Below, piece after piece: positions 17,333 to 26,094 of a stretch of 64,000 bases of DNA. Below the pieces are notes generated by a model. That model saw nothing but the letters and a program-made list of their open reading frames with translations. It was not told where the DNA came from and did no database searches. This stretch comes from Gammaproteobacteria bacterium. Its GTDB lineage: Bacteria; Pseudomonadota; Gammaproteobacteria; Steroidobacterales; Foliamicaceae. The position numbers and the translations under genes are program-made. How positions within the stretch are numbered: the stretch's first letter is position 1; each line of letters opens with the position of its first letter. The stretch spans positions 1-64,000 of the forward strand of contig JAPOTY010000014.1 of assembly GCA_026708965.1 (NCBI GenBank), in the 5' to 3' direction.

Positions 17333-17516
17333 CATAAATTGCGTTGCGGATTTGCGGCCGCAATGCGCGGGTGCCTGACCCGCGCTCTTTTGGCCGGAGG
17401 GCAAGCGACGATTGGGGCGGCGCCCGTGCCCCTCCGCCTCAAGTTATCATGGCAAGCCTTATGGCGGCGCGAAGACGGGCGGGGGAAGCGGCCAGGCTGG
17501 CATCGCCAGCCTGCGG

Positions 17517-18383
17517 ATGATGCCTATGCCTGACGCGGAGGCCATCGAAACGCCGTCGGGCAAGGGAGCGGCGGACGAGAATTTTCCCGTTGGCTCATGG
17601 TTGCTGCCGGCGCGATTGCGGCGGCATATCGCGGCGTTTTACGCCTACGCCCGGGCCATTGACGATATTGCCGACAATCCGCAACTTGAACCCCCGGAAA
17701 AAATCCGCCGCCTGGAGGGTTTCGCGCAGGCGGTGAGCGGAGCGAGAACGGACGATGCGGCTTACCGCACGGCGCACGATATCCGCCGCAGCCTTGCGGA
17801 AACCGGCGTGACCCATCGGCACTGCGTGGATTTAACGCGCGCCTTCAAGCAGGACGCGGTCAAGCGGCGCTATGCCGATTGGGGCGAATTGATGGACTAC
17901 TGCAACTTCTCCGCCGCGCCCGTAGGCCGCTACCTGATCGATTTGCACTGCGAGAGCGGCAGCGCCTACGAGCCCGCCGACGCGTTGTGCAACGCCTTGC
18001 AAGTCCTCAACCATTTGCAGGATTGCGCCGACGACTACCGCGCGCTCGACCGGGCCTATCTGCCCGGCGACTGGATGTGCGAGGCTGGCGCCAACCTCGA
18101 AATGCTTCGCGAGCCTGCCGCCCCGCCCGCCTTGCGCGAAGTTTTCAATCGCTGCCTGGATGCCACTGAGGCGCTGCTGCTTTCGGCCAACCCGCTGGCT
18201 GGGCGCTTGCGCAGCGCGCGCTTCGCCATGGAGTCGGCGGCGATCGTGGCCATTGCTTGGAAACTCAGCGCCGAATTGCGCCGCCGCGACCCGGTCGCCG
18301 AGCGGGTGGAGTTGAGCAGGATGCAATTCGCCGGCTGCGTAATGCGCGGCATCGGTGGTGTATTGCTTGCCCGAAACGGCTAG
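17517..18383 (+). CDS. hpnC: Hydroxysqualene synthase HpnC
   Basis: Trans-isoprenyl transferase-like enzyme that converts presqualene diphosphate (from HpnD) into hydroxysqualene. Hallmarks are ENFPVGSWLLP, the first Asp motif ARAIDDIAD and the second NHLQDCADDY. About 288 residues, normal for the family. Clustered ATG codons at 17517, 17520 and 17526 make the exact start uncertain. It heads a plus-strand operon with the sterol-tailoring genes (36 bp to the next gene). HpnD and HpnE lie about 9 kb downstream on the other strand, so the three-step squalene route is complete in the window. Confidence 0.9.
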   Translation: MMPMPDAEAIETPSGKGAADENFPVGSWLLPARLRRHIAAFYAYARAIDDIADNPQLEPPEKIRRLEGFAQAVSGARTDDAAYRTAHDIRRSLAETGVTHRHCVDLTRAFKQDAVKRRYADWGELMDYCNFSAAPVGRYLIDLHCESGSAYEPADALCNALQVLNHLQDCADDYRALDRAYLPGDWMCEAGANLEMLREPAAPPALREVFNRCLDATEALLLSANPLAGRLRSARFAMESAAIVAIAWKLSAELRRRDPVAERVELSRMQFAGCVMRGIGGVLLARNG

Positions 18384-18419
18384 AATAACGCTTCCGGTTT
18401 AATTTTGGAGGTAGGCCTG

Positions 18420-19538
18420 TTGGGGACAACGGCGCCTGTTTTCGTGACCGGTGCAGCGGGGCATGTCGGCGCCAATCTGGTTCGCCGACTGATCCGGGAT
18501 GGCGTCAAAGTGCGTGTTCTGCTCCGGCACCAAGACAACAATGAAGCGCTCGACGGCTTGGACGTGGAGCGCGTGTTCGGCGACATCCGCGACCTTGATG
18601 CCACGCGCAAGGCGGTGGAAGGCTGCCAGGGCGTGTACCACGTCGCGGCCAAGATATCGACCATTGAAGGCAATCACGCCCACCGGCGGGAAATATTCGA
18701 TTGCAACGTTGTGGGCACCCGCAACATGCTCAGGGCCGTGCGGGAGGCCGATGCCGGCCGGATCGTGGTGACCGGCTCCTTTAGCGCCGTCGGCTACGAA
18801 CTTGATAATCCCTCCGCGCCGGCCAACGAATCCATGCAGTTCTATCCCATGGAGCGCACCATGCCTTACGAGCGCAGCAAGGTGCTGGTTGAGCATGAGT
18901 GCTGGCGCGCGGCGGCGGCTGGCCAGGACGTGGTGGTGGCGACCTGCTGCGCGGTGGTGGGCGGCGCGGACTTTCTCCCCTCGCGGCTGGGGAGCGCCTT
19001 GTGCGCCTTCAGCAACCGCAAGCTGCGCGCGTACGTGGATGGGGGCTTTGAGTTTGTTGCCGCGCGCGACATCGTGGAAGGCCATGTGCTGTGCATGGAT
19101 CGCGGGCGCTCGGGCGAAAAATACATTTTTAGCAGCGAGTACAAAAAGATCTCCGAAATTCTCGATTTGTTCGAGGAGGCTTCGGGGGTGCCGCGCCCAA
19201 ACCGACGGGTTCCGGTGAACCTGATGCTGCCGTTCGCCGAAGTGGCGAGCTTTTATCTCAGTCGCTTCCATCCGGATTTTCCGCAGCGCTTCACGCCCGG
19301 CGCCATCCGCCTGCTGCGCAAACGCTTGCATGCCGACACCGGCAAGGCCAAGCGGGAGCTGGGCTTCAAGCCCACCAGCATCCGGGCGGCGGTTCACCAA
19401 GCCTATGCGTTTCATCATCAGCGCAATGCCATTACTCATCCGCTCGCGAAACCGCCGAGGCAGGCCCCGGCGGAATCGGTGAAAAACGAAATGACAGATG
19501 CCCAAGCGGCAGTTACTCCCGAGGAGGATTCGGCATGA
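18420..19538 (+). CDS. NAD(P)-dependent 3-beta-hydroxysteroid dehydrogenase/C-4 decarboxylase-like (SdmB-like)
   Basis: Extended short-chain dehydrogenase of about 372 residues. The Rossmann motif is VTGAAGHVGANLV at the N-terminus and the catalytic pair is Tyr150-x3-Lys154 (YERSK). It belongs to the 3-beta-HSD/sterol-4-carboxylate decarboxylase branch; in Methylococcus a protein of this type (SdmB) works with a Rieske oxygenase (SdmA) to remove sterol C-4 methyls. The start is probably TTG 18420, eight bases after a GGAGG site, rather than the in-frame codon at 18405 that overlaps that site. It is directly coupled to the Rieske gene by an ATGA overlap. Confidence 0.8.
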   Translation: MGTTAPVFVTGAAGHVGANLVRRLIRDGVKVRVLLRHQDNNEALDGLDVERVFGDIRDLDATRKAVEGCQGVYHVAAKISTIEGNHAHRREIFDCNVVGTRNMLRAVREADAGRIVVTGSFSAVGYELDNPSAPANESMQFYPMERTMPYERSKVLVEHECWRAAAAGQDVVVATCCAVVGGADFLPSRLGSALCAFSNRKLRAYVDGGFEFVAARDIVEGHVLCMDRGRSGEKYIFSSEYKKISEILDLFEEASGVPRPNRRVPVNLMLPFAEVASFYLSRFHPDFPQRFTPGAIRLLRKRLHADTGKAKRELGFKPTSIRAAVHQAYAFHHQRNAITHPLAKPPRQAPAESVKNEMTDAQAAVTPEEDSA

Positions 19539-20632
19539 ACCAGGCACAGGCAGCGTCGCCGCCCGGCTTTTACGAGTCCGGCAATTTGCGGCAGAAGTCC
19601 CGCGCCGCCGGCATGGACCCCGATTATTGGTACGCCGTGGAGGAAGTGCGGCGAATCAAGCCGGGAACGGTGGTGGAGGTGGTGTTCTGGAAACGCTCGA
19701 TCGCGCTTTACCGGGCCAAGGACGGATCTTTTCATGCCATGGAGAACCGCTGCGCGCACCGCCAGCTCAAACTGTCCTTGGGCGTGGTGGAGGATTGTCG
19801 GCTGGTGTGCCCCTACCATGGCTGGAAATACGACCCGGACGGGAAACTGGCCGATACCGATCATGAGCGGATGGGCAAATTGCCCAAGGTGCGGGTCAAG
19901 ACCTATCCGGTGAAAGTGCGTTACGGTCTCGTATGGCTGTTTCCGGGCGATCCGGATATTGCCGAATCGCGCTCGATTCCGCACATTCCCGAACTTGAGG
20001 GCCGCGGTCGCTGGGCTTGCGTGCCGCTCACTTTCACTTGGACCGCTCATCACTCGATGGTGATCGACAACGTGAGCGACTTTTCGCATGCCTTTCTGCA
20101 CCGTCGCTACCGCCCGTTCATTGGCGCCAAGCTGACCCGTTGCGAAACCGTAGGCGACGATGTGCATGTGGCCTACGACACGCAGATAGGCGCGGGCCGC
20201 ATTTCCAGCCGGTTTGTGGATAGGGGCCGTGTCGATACCCGCTACATTGAGCTGTGCTACCAGTATCCGTACCAGTGGTCCAATACCGACGATGCGATCA
20301 AGCACTGGCTTTTTGTGCTGCCGATCGATGAGCGAACCACCCGCGCGTTCTTCCTGTTCTATTTCAAATCGCTGAAAATCCCGGTGGTGCCGGTGCGTAT
20401 TCCGCGCTTCGCCATGACTGCGGTGCTGAAGCTGTCCAACCGCTGGCTGATTGGCCCCTTGCTGGGCGAGGACGGGTTTGCGGTTGAGGCGGAGCAGGAA
20501 GGTTACGAGCGGCACTGGGATGCCCGCCCGCTTGAGTTCAATCCGGTGGTTAGAGCCTTTCAGAACGTGACGGTGCGCAAGTGGCAGGAGCACTTGGAGC
20601 GCGAGAAAGCCAACGGGGCCGCCAGTGCCTGA
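19535..20632 (+). CDS. Rieske non-heme iron oxygenase (SdmA-like sterol C-4 demethylase candidate)
   Basis: 365-residue Rieske oxygenase. The [2Fe-2S] ligands are Cys73-x-His75 and Cys92-x2-His95. The mononuclear iron triad region is Asp182-x2-His185-x3-His189 within DNVSDFSHAFLHRR. Such proteins hydroxylate or oxidise steroids, including bacterial C-4 methyl oxidation (SdmA), 9-alpha-hydroxylation and 7-desaturation. The ATGA overlap with the SdmB-like dehydrogenase and the C-14 reductase next door favour C-4 demethylation. No ferredoxin or reductase gene is adjacent. A GAGGAGG site precedes ATG 19535. Confidence 0.85.
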   Translation: MNQAQAASPPGFYESGNLRQKSRAAGMDPDYWYAVEEVRRIKPGTVVEVVFWKRSIALYRAKDGSFHAMENRCAHRQLKLSLGVVEDCRLVCPYHGWKYDPDGKLADTDHERMGKLPKVRVKTYPVKVRYGLVWLFPGDPDIAESRSIPHIPELEGRGRWACVPLTFTWTAHHSMVIDNVSDFSHAFLHRRYRPFIGAKLTRCETVGDDVHVAYDTQIGAGRISSRFVDRGRVDTRYIELCYQYPYQWSNTDDAIKHWLFVLPIDERTTRAFFLFYFKSLKIPVVPVRIPRFAMTAVLKLSNRWLIGPLLGEDGFAVEAEQEGYERHWDARPLEFNPVVRAFQNVTVRKWQEHLEREKANGAASA

Positions 20633-21719
20633 CCCTCAGTTCGCGGCACCCATTCTGCCCGGCGGCATGCTGATCGATGCCGCCGCGATGGCGGGCGTTT
20701 TTCTGGTTTGGCTGTTTGTCGGATCGATGTTTCTGCCCGGCGCCCGCGTTGCCGTGGAGGATGCGGAAGGGAACCCCGTGAGCTACCGGCTCAACGGCTT
20801 GGCGCTGTACCTGCTGACCGCGCTCGCGGTCGCGGCGGCCCATCTGGGCGGATGGTTCTCGCTGTCGGCGCTCTATAGCCATTTCTTCGCCTTGTTCGCA
20901 GTGGCGAATCTGTTCGCGTTTGCGCTTTCCGGATGGCTCTACTGGCGCGGCGCGCGCAAGCATCGGCAGCACGGATTTTGGCGGGGCTTTTACTACGGCA
21001 CCGAGCTTAATCCTTCGCTGCTGGGCGTGGATCTTAAGATGTTCAGCTATCGCCCCTCGCTGATCGGGCTGGCGCTGCTCAACGCATCCTTCGCAGTGGT
21101 GCAATACGAAACGCACGGCCGGATCACGCTGGCGATGGCGCTCTACCAGGCGCTTGGTTTTATTTACGTGCTCAATTATTTTCAGTTCGAGCGCGGAATG
21201 CTGCGAACTTGGGATATCGTGAGCGAACGCTTCGGATGGATGCTGGTGTGGGGCGACTACGCGCTGGTGCCGTTTTTCTACTGCATCGCCGGCTGGTGGC
21301 TGGTGGATGCCGCCGGGCCGGCCATGCATCCCGTTTTCGCCGCTGGCATCGCGCTGCTTTTCGGCTTCGGCTTCTGGCTGTTTCGCGGCGCCAATTCGCA
21401 GAAGGATCGCTTTAAGAATGATCCCGGGGCCATGATTTGGGGCAAGCCGGCGGAATCGCTTGACGGCCGGCTGCTGGTGTCGGGATTTTGGGGCATCGGG
21501 CGGCATCTCAATTACACGGGGGAGATTTGCATCTACCTGGCGTTTGCCCTCACCACCGGGTTCTCTTCCTGGGTGCCCTATCTGTTGCCCGCTTGGATAG
21601 CGAGCCTTTTATGGCATCGCTCACGGCGGGATGAGCGCCGCTGCCGGGCTAAATACGGCCAGCTGTGGGCGCGCTACCGGCAGCGGGTGCCCTGCTGCAT
21701 GATTCCGTTTGTGTACTAG
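20625..21719 (+). CDS. Sterol reductase, ERG24/ERG4/DHCR7 family (C-14 reductase candidate)
   Basis: 364-residue polytopic membrane protein. The conserved C-terminal half has RGANSQKDRFKNDP, LLVSGFWGIGRHLNYTGE and the terminal RDERRCRAKYGQLWARYRQ, ending IPFVY; these are the NADPH- and sterol-binding signatures of the family. It would reduce a ring double bond, most simply the C-14 bond that follows C-14 demethylation. The family does not distinguish C-14, C-7 or C-24 activity by motif alone. The GTG start at 20625 overlaps the Rieske stop by 8 bases, so the genes are coupled. No CYP51 demethylase lies in the window to supply the usual delta-14 substrate. Confidence 0.88.
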   Translation: MPDPQFAAPILPGGMLIDAAAMAGVFLVWLFVGSMFLPGARVAVEDAEGNPVSYRLNGLALYLLTALAVAAAHLGGWFSLSALYSHFFALFAVANLFAFALSGWLYWRGARKHRQHGFWRGFYYGTELNPSLLGVDLKMFSYRPSLIGLALLNASFAVVQYETHGRITLAMALYQALGFIYVLNYFQFERGMLRTWDIVSERFGWMLVWGDYALVPFFYCIAGWWLVDAAGPAMHPVFAAGIALLFGFGFWLFRGANSQKDRFKNDPGAMIWGKPAESLDGRLLVSGFWGIGRHLNYTGEICIYLAFALTTGFSSWVPYLLPAWIASLLWHRSRRDERRCRAKYGQLWARYRQRVPCCMIPFVY

Positions 21720-21795
21720 GAGCTTTCAGCCGCCCCGTGGCGCAGGAAAACCGCTTCGCTGCAACACGGCGCCGTTGGCAGTCCCGCCTGTTTAG

Positions 21796-24700
21796 ATGAA
21801 ACAATCCTCAAATGTGCCGTCCTATGACATCGCTGTCGTGGGCGCCGGACCGGTAGGCAGCGTGTGCGCCTTGGCCCACGCGCGCAAAGGCGCCCGGGTG
21901 GCTTTGCTGGAAGCCAATCCACGCGCCGTGCGGCGTCTGGCCGGCGAGTGGCTGCATCCGCCCGGCGCGCGCGCGCTGCGCAGCCTGGGGGTTGATCTCG
22001 ATACGCAGCTGCCCAGTTGCGCCGGCAAAGGGTTTGTGGTGTTCCCGGACGATGGCGGAGAGTCCATTGTCTTTAATTATCCCGATGAAGCGCTCGCTCT
22101 GGTGTGTGAGCACGAGACGCTGGTTGGGCGGCTGCGCGAGACCATTGAGCGCGAGCCGGGAATCGATTATCTGGCGCAAGCGCGGGTGCGCGAGGTGGAG
22201 GGTCGGCAGCTTGGCTATACGTTCGATGGCTCGAATCAGCGCCTGACCGCCGGCAAAATCGTGGGAGCCGACGGTCGGATGTCGGTGGTGCGCAAATCGC
22301 TGGGCTTGTCCGCCGAACTGATGACCAGCTCGCGGATGCTGGGCCTGGTTCTCAACGATGTGCATTTGCCGCTGGAGGGCTACGGACACCTGCTGCTGGG
22401 CGGGCCGGGGCCGATCCTTATCTACCGGGTGGCCGAGGAGCGCATCCGCCTCATCGTGGATATCCCGCTGGATTACTGGGCGCCGGGAGACCCGGTTGGC
22501 TTGCTCATGGATGCCTATGCTTCGCTTGTGCCCGAGGAGGTTCGCGGCGCCTTTGTGCAGGCGCTTCGCACAGGCAGGTTCAGCGCCGCTGCCAGCAGCT
22601 TGCGGCCGCGCGTCACCTACGGCAGCCCGGACCGGGTGCTGATCGGCGATGCGGCAGGCCATTACCATCCGATGACGGCGATGGGGATGACCCTGGGTTT
22701 CGGCGATGCGATTGCGCTGGCCGAAAGCGCAAACTTCGAGGAGTTCTCGAACCGCCGTTTTTTGGATACGCGCGCCCCCGAGCTGCTTGCCATGGGCCTC
22801 TACGAGGTCTTCGCCGATCATCGCGATGAAGCCACGATGCTGCGCCGCGCGGTGTACCGGAACTGGCGGTCGAATGATGCCTTCCGCGAGCGAACCGTGG
22901 GCCTGCTGGCCTGCGAGGACACATCCCTTTCCAGCCTGACCTTGGCGTTCGGCGCCGCGGTGCTGCGGTCGGTGGCGGGCGAGATTCCGCTTTCCTATAA
23001 AGTCAGCGCATGGCGGCGGCCTCTTGATGTGGTTCAGCGGCTTGCGGTGCGGCTCGGATGGGCGCTGGTTGGCGTGCGGGACTTGCAGAAGGCCAAGAGC
23101 GCAAACGGGAGCGCGCAACCGCAGCCAAGCCATCCGCTGGCGCATGCGTTTTTGGTGTCGATGCCGGCGCGATCAGGCGCGGCGAAGCCCATTCAGTCAA
23201 AAGAGCCTGTTCCGCCTGATCCCGAAACCGCCGTTCGGCGGGCCGCAACGCGGCTGGTGGATTTGCAGCGCGATGACGGCGCCTGGGAGGGCGAGATGGT
23301 GTGGTGTCCCATGCTCACCGCGCAATATGTGCTGCTCCATCACCTCCTCGGGCGACCGCTGGGCGATGCCCGGCGCCGCAGCGTTCTGCGCCAATTCGAG
23401 CGCAGCCGCCTTGCCCAAGGCCAATGGGGCATGCACGATCATTCGCCGCCCCATCTGTTTGTGACCACCTTGGTTTATGTTGCGGCGAGACTGCTGGGGG
23501 TTGAGCGGGACGATCCCTTGATCGAGCCGGCGCGCGCCTTCATCCAAACCGAAGGCGTTGCAAGCATTCCCAGCTGGGGGAAATTCTGGCTGGCGCTTTT
23601 GGGCCTGTACGGCTGGCGCGGGGTCAATCCCGTGCTTCCCGAACTCTGGCTGCTGCCGCGCTGGATTCCTCTGCATCCGTCCAACTGGTACTGCCATACC
23701 CGCCTGATCTACATGGCAATGGCCGCAATATACGCGCGGCGGTTCACGATGCCCGCCACGCCATTGATCGCCTCGTTGCGGGAGGAGCTGTACCCGCAGG
23801 GTTTCTCGAGCGTGAATTTTTCCGCCTCGCGCAACCTGCTTCGCCAAGGCGATCTGTTTGCGCGCCCGAGCATTTGGCTCAAGGCCGGATACGCCGTGGC
23901 GCGCCTCTACGACCGCCTCCACAGTCGTCGCCTGCGCGCCCGCTGCGTGAAGTCGATCATTCCCCGAATCCGCTGGGAGCTGAACAGCTCAAGCCACACG
24001 AATATTTCCCCGGTGAGCGGAATTCTGAATATCCTCGCGTTGTGGCTGCGTGATCCCAACGACTCCGATGGCCTCAAAGCGCTTGAAAAGCTCGAGGACT
24101 GGATATGGGAAGACGAGGATGACGGCGCGCGCGTGACCGGCGCCAGAAGCGCTTCCTGGGATACCGGGTTTGCGTTGCAGGCGCTGGCGGCCGCCGCCAA
24201 AGTTGAGGATACCGGGAGCGCTATGCAAAACGCCGCGGACTTCCTTGCGGCGCAACAGATCGATACGAGCTTCGAGGGATTTCGCGAAGCCTTCCGGGCG
24301 GACCCGAAGGGCGGCTGGTGTTTTGCCGGCGGCTGGCATGGATGGCCGGTATCCGACTGCACCGCCGAAGCGGTACTGGGGCTGACTGCGGCGCGTGGCG
24401 AGGCGGCCGACCGCGCCGCGATCGCCAATGCTGTTGCGTTCATGTTGCGCAGCCAGAACCGCAACGGCGGTTTCGGCAGCTACGAGGCGCGCCGCTCCAG
24501 GATTCCTCTGGAGTGGCTGAATCCCGCGGAGATGTTCGGCGAGTCGATGACCGAGCATTCATTTGTGGAATGCACGGCATCCTGCCTCGCGGCGCTGGCG
24601 GCGGCGGGCAGGCATTTCCCGGACCTTGCCGACGACTCTGTTGCGGCGGCCGTGTCGCGGGCGGATGCGTGGCTCAGGCGCATCCAGGCCAGCGACGGGT

Positions 24701-25158
24701 CGTGGCGCGGAGTGTGGGGTGTGCAATTTGTTTACGGCACGTTTTTTGGGGTGCGGGGGCTGCTGGCTGCTGGTTGCAGCCGGACCGATCCGGCCCTGCG
24801 CCTGGCCTGCCGGTGGCTGCTGGACCGCCAGCGGGAGGATGGCGGGTGGGGCGAACACCACAGCGGTTGCTTGCCCGGCACCTACGTGGAGCATGAGGAA
24901 AGCCAGGTCATCCAAACCGCTTGGGCATTGATCGCGCTTTTAGAGGCGGGCGATTCCAACTGGGCGGCGCTTTCGCGCGGCGCCCAGTTCCTGCTGAGAA
25001 CGCAGCAAGAGGATGGCGGATGGCCCAAGCAGGACATGGCGGGGGTGTTTTTCCGAACCGCGCTTTTGGACTACGTGCTCTACCGGCAGTATTTCCCTTT
25101 GCATGCGCTGGCGCTGTACGAGCGCCGCCAGGCGCGCCTGGATCCGGCAAGATCGTGA
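21796..25158 (+). CDS. Squalene monooxygenase-oxidosqualene cyclase fusion
   Basis: 1120-residue two-enzyme polypeptide. Residues 1-425 are a squalene epoxidase: FAD motif VVGAGPVGS (Gly16/18/21), GEWLHPPGARALRSLG, and GDAAGHYHPMTAMGM (Gly284 Asp285). A Pro/Ala/Ser-rich linker spans about 445-482. Residues 483-1120 are a triterpene cyclase with the oxidosqualene-type acid motif VSDCTAE (Asp854), not the DxDD of squalene-hopene cyclases. Other typical blocks are WYCHTRLIYMAM, LEWLNPAEMFGESMTEHSFV, GSWRGVWGVQFVYGTFFG and GGWGEHHSG. It should convert squalene to oxidosqualene and cyclise it to a lanosterol- or cycloartenol-like product. Start ATG 21796 has no clear ribosome site. No stop or frameshift interrupts the linker. 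Confidence 0.93.
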   Translation: MKQSSNVPSYDIAVVGAGPVGSVCALAHARKGARVALLEANPRAVRRLAGEWLHPPGARALRSLGVDLDTQLPSCAGKGFVVFPDDGGESIVFNYPDEALALVCEHETLVGRLRETIEREPGIDYLAQARVREVEGRQLGYTFDGSNQRLTAGKIVGADGRMSVVRKSLGLSAELMTSSRMLGLVLNDVHLPLEGYGHLLLGGPGPILIYRVAEERIRLIVDIPLDYWAPGDPVGLLMDAYASLVPEEVRGAFVQALRTGRFSAAASSLRPRVTYGSPDRVLIGDAAGHYHPMTAMGMTLGFGDAIALAESANFEEFSNRRFLDTRAPELLAMGLYEVFADHRDEATMLRRAVYRNWRSNDAFRERTVGLLACEDTSLSSLTLAFGAAVLRSVAGEIPLSYKVSAWRRPLDVVQRLAVRLGWALVGVRDLQKAKSANGSAQPQPSHPLAHAFLVSMPARSGAAKPIQSKEPVPPDPETAVRRAATRLVDLQRDDGAWEGEMVWCPMLTAQYVLLHHLLGRPLGDARRRSVLRQFERSRLAQGQWGMHDHSPPHLFVTTLVYVAARLLGVERDDPLIEPARAFIQTEGVASIPSWGKFWLALLGLYGWRGVNPVLPELWLLPRWIPLHPSNWYCHTRLIYMAMAAIYARRFTMPATPLIASLREELYPQGFSSVNFSASRNLLRQGDLFARPSIWLKAGYAVARLYDRLHSRRLRARCVKSIIPRIRWELNSSSHTNISPVSGILNILALWLRDPNDSDGLKALEKLEDWIWEDEDDGARVTGARSASWDTGFALQALAAAAKVEDTGSAMQNAADFLAAQQIDTSFEGFREAFRADPKGGWCFAGGWHGWPVSDCTAEAVLGLTAARGEAADRAAIANAVAFMLRSQNRNGGFGSYEARRSRIPLEWLNPAEMFGESMTEHSFVECTASCLAALAAAGRHFPDLADDSVAAAVSRADAWLRRIQASDGSWRGVWGVQFVYGTFFGVRGLLAAGCSRTDPALRLACRWLLDRQREDGGWGEHHSGCLPGTYVEHEESQVIQTAWALIALLEAGDSNWAALSRGAQFLLRTQQEDGGWPKQDMAGVFFRTALLDYVLYRQYFPLHALALYERRQARLDPARS

Positions 25159-25170
25159 GGGCACCCGAGA

Positions 25171-25917
25171 ATGACCCGCACACGCGCCCAGACGACTTCT
25201 GACCACACCCACGCCGCCGCTGGGCAGGGGCAGCAAGGCGTTGCGGTGCCGGCGGGCGTGCTCCTGATGCTGATACTGGCGGTTTTGGCCTTGCCCGGTC
25301 TTGCGGCGCGCTATTGGACTGATGGCCATCTGAGCTTGGTTTATTCCATCCTCTGCGTGTTCTTCGCCGTTAACCTTCTTATCTGCTGGTGGGAGGTTTG
25401 CCTCTACTTCCGCCGCGACTATATCGAAAAGCGCGCCCGCTACTGGCGGCAGCGCCGAAATGAAACCGGCCGCTCGCCGGTGCTGGCTTTTGTCCTTTCC
25501 CGGGTGCCGCTCAAGCGGGCGTTTTCGCTCACTGTTTGGGCCAACGTTTGGGCCGCCTACGCCGAATATGACGACTCGTATATGGACCGCCGCAGCTACG
25601 GGTTCAACGTTGATGTCGCCAACGGCTTCGCAACGCCGCTGCCCACGTTGGCTCTCTACGCGGCCTACGCCTTCGAGTTCATTCCGGCCTTTGCCGCAGG
25701 CATTCTTGGGACCGTGCTGTTTTGGCAATGGCTCTACATGACCTCCGCGTATTTTCTGAGCTTTGCGGTAGCGAAGCGCTATGCGCGCCTCAGCGGCCGG
25801 GAAATTTGCATCTATATTCTGGCAATGAATTCGGGGTGGATACTCTGTCCGATTTTGGGCCTCTTCGTGTCGATCGACCTGATCGTGAGCGGCAGCTACA
25901 GCGCCTTAGGCTACTGA
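25171..25917 (+). CDS. Small polytopic membrane protein, possible EBP-like sterol delta8-delta7 isomerase
   Basis: 248 residues with about five hydrophobic segments (around 29-47, 54-72, 118-132, 166-205 and 214-235). It is 12 bp after the cyclase fusion and clearly in the same operon. It loosely resembles the EXPERA/emopamil-binding-protein fold: WAAYAEYDDSYM matches the WKEY...DSRY segment, and the late helix has MNSGWILCPILGL, matching the Asn-x-x-Trp of EBP. The EBP acidic residue aligned near GFNVDVANG would be Asp rather than Glu, and the EBP His/Glu pair is not conserved. The EBP assignment is therefore a hypothesis from weak similarity plus context. Otherwise it is an unknown sterol-operon membrane protein. 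Confidence 0.4.
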   Translation: MTRTRAQTTSDHTHAAAGQGQQGVAVPAGVLLMLILAVLALPGLAARYWTDGHLSLVYSILCVFFAVNLLICWWEVCLYFRRDYIEKRARYWRQRRNETGRSPVLAFVLSRVPLKRAFSLTVWANVWAAYAEYDDSYMDRRSYGFNVDVANGFATPLPTLALYAAYAFEFIPAFAAGILGTVLFWQWLYMTSAYFLSFAVAKRYARLSGREICIYILAMNSGWILCPILGLFVSIDLIVSGSYSALGY

Positions 25918-25978
25918 GCCGGAAACCTCTAGCAGCGGCCCCAAAGCCGCACAGCAGCTAAAGCCCCGTTCTTGCCCG

Positions 25979-26052
25979 CGCCTCGTGGGAGTGTCGGCGG
26001 CAGGAGCCGCCGCCAAGCCCCATGGATGGGTTTATGCGTCTCCCACGAGGCG
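25979..26052 (+). repeat. Core-plus-private-arms intergenic element, copy A
   Basis: A conserved core (25992-26039) flanked by perfect 13-bp inverted arms (25979-25991 and 26040-26052). The core contains two smaller hairpins (GGCGGC-AGGA-GCCGCC and CCCAT-GG-ATGGG), giving a three-way-junction shape. The same core occurs at 33766-33815 and, reversed, at 48957-49004, with unrelated arms. This copy lies between convergent genes. Confidence 0.85.
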
Positions 26053-26094
26053 GGGTCGGGAACCGGGCGAGGACAGGCACAGCGAGGTTGCTGG

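Noticed and set aside
21796..25158. Squalene-hopene cyclase (hopanoid pathway) for the cyclase half
   Set aside because: The acid motif is VSDCTAE (Asp854), typical of oxidosqualene cyclases, not the DxDD motif of hopene cyclases. The protein also carries a squalene epoxidase.
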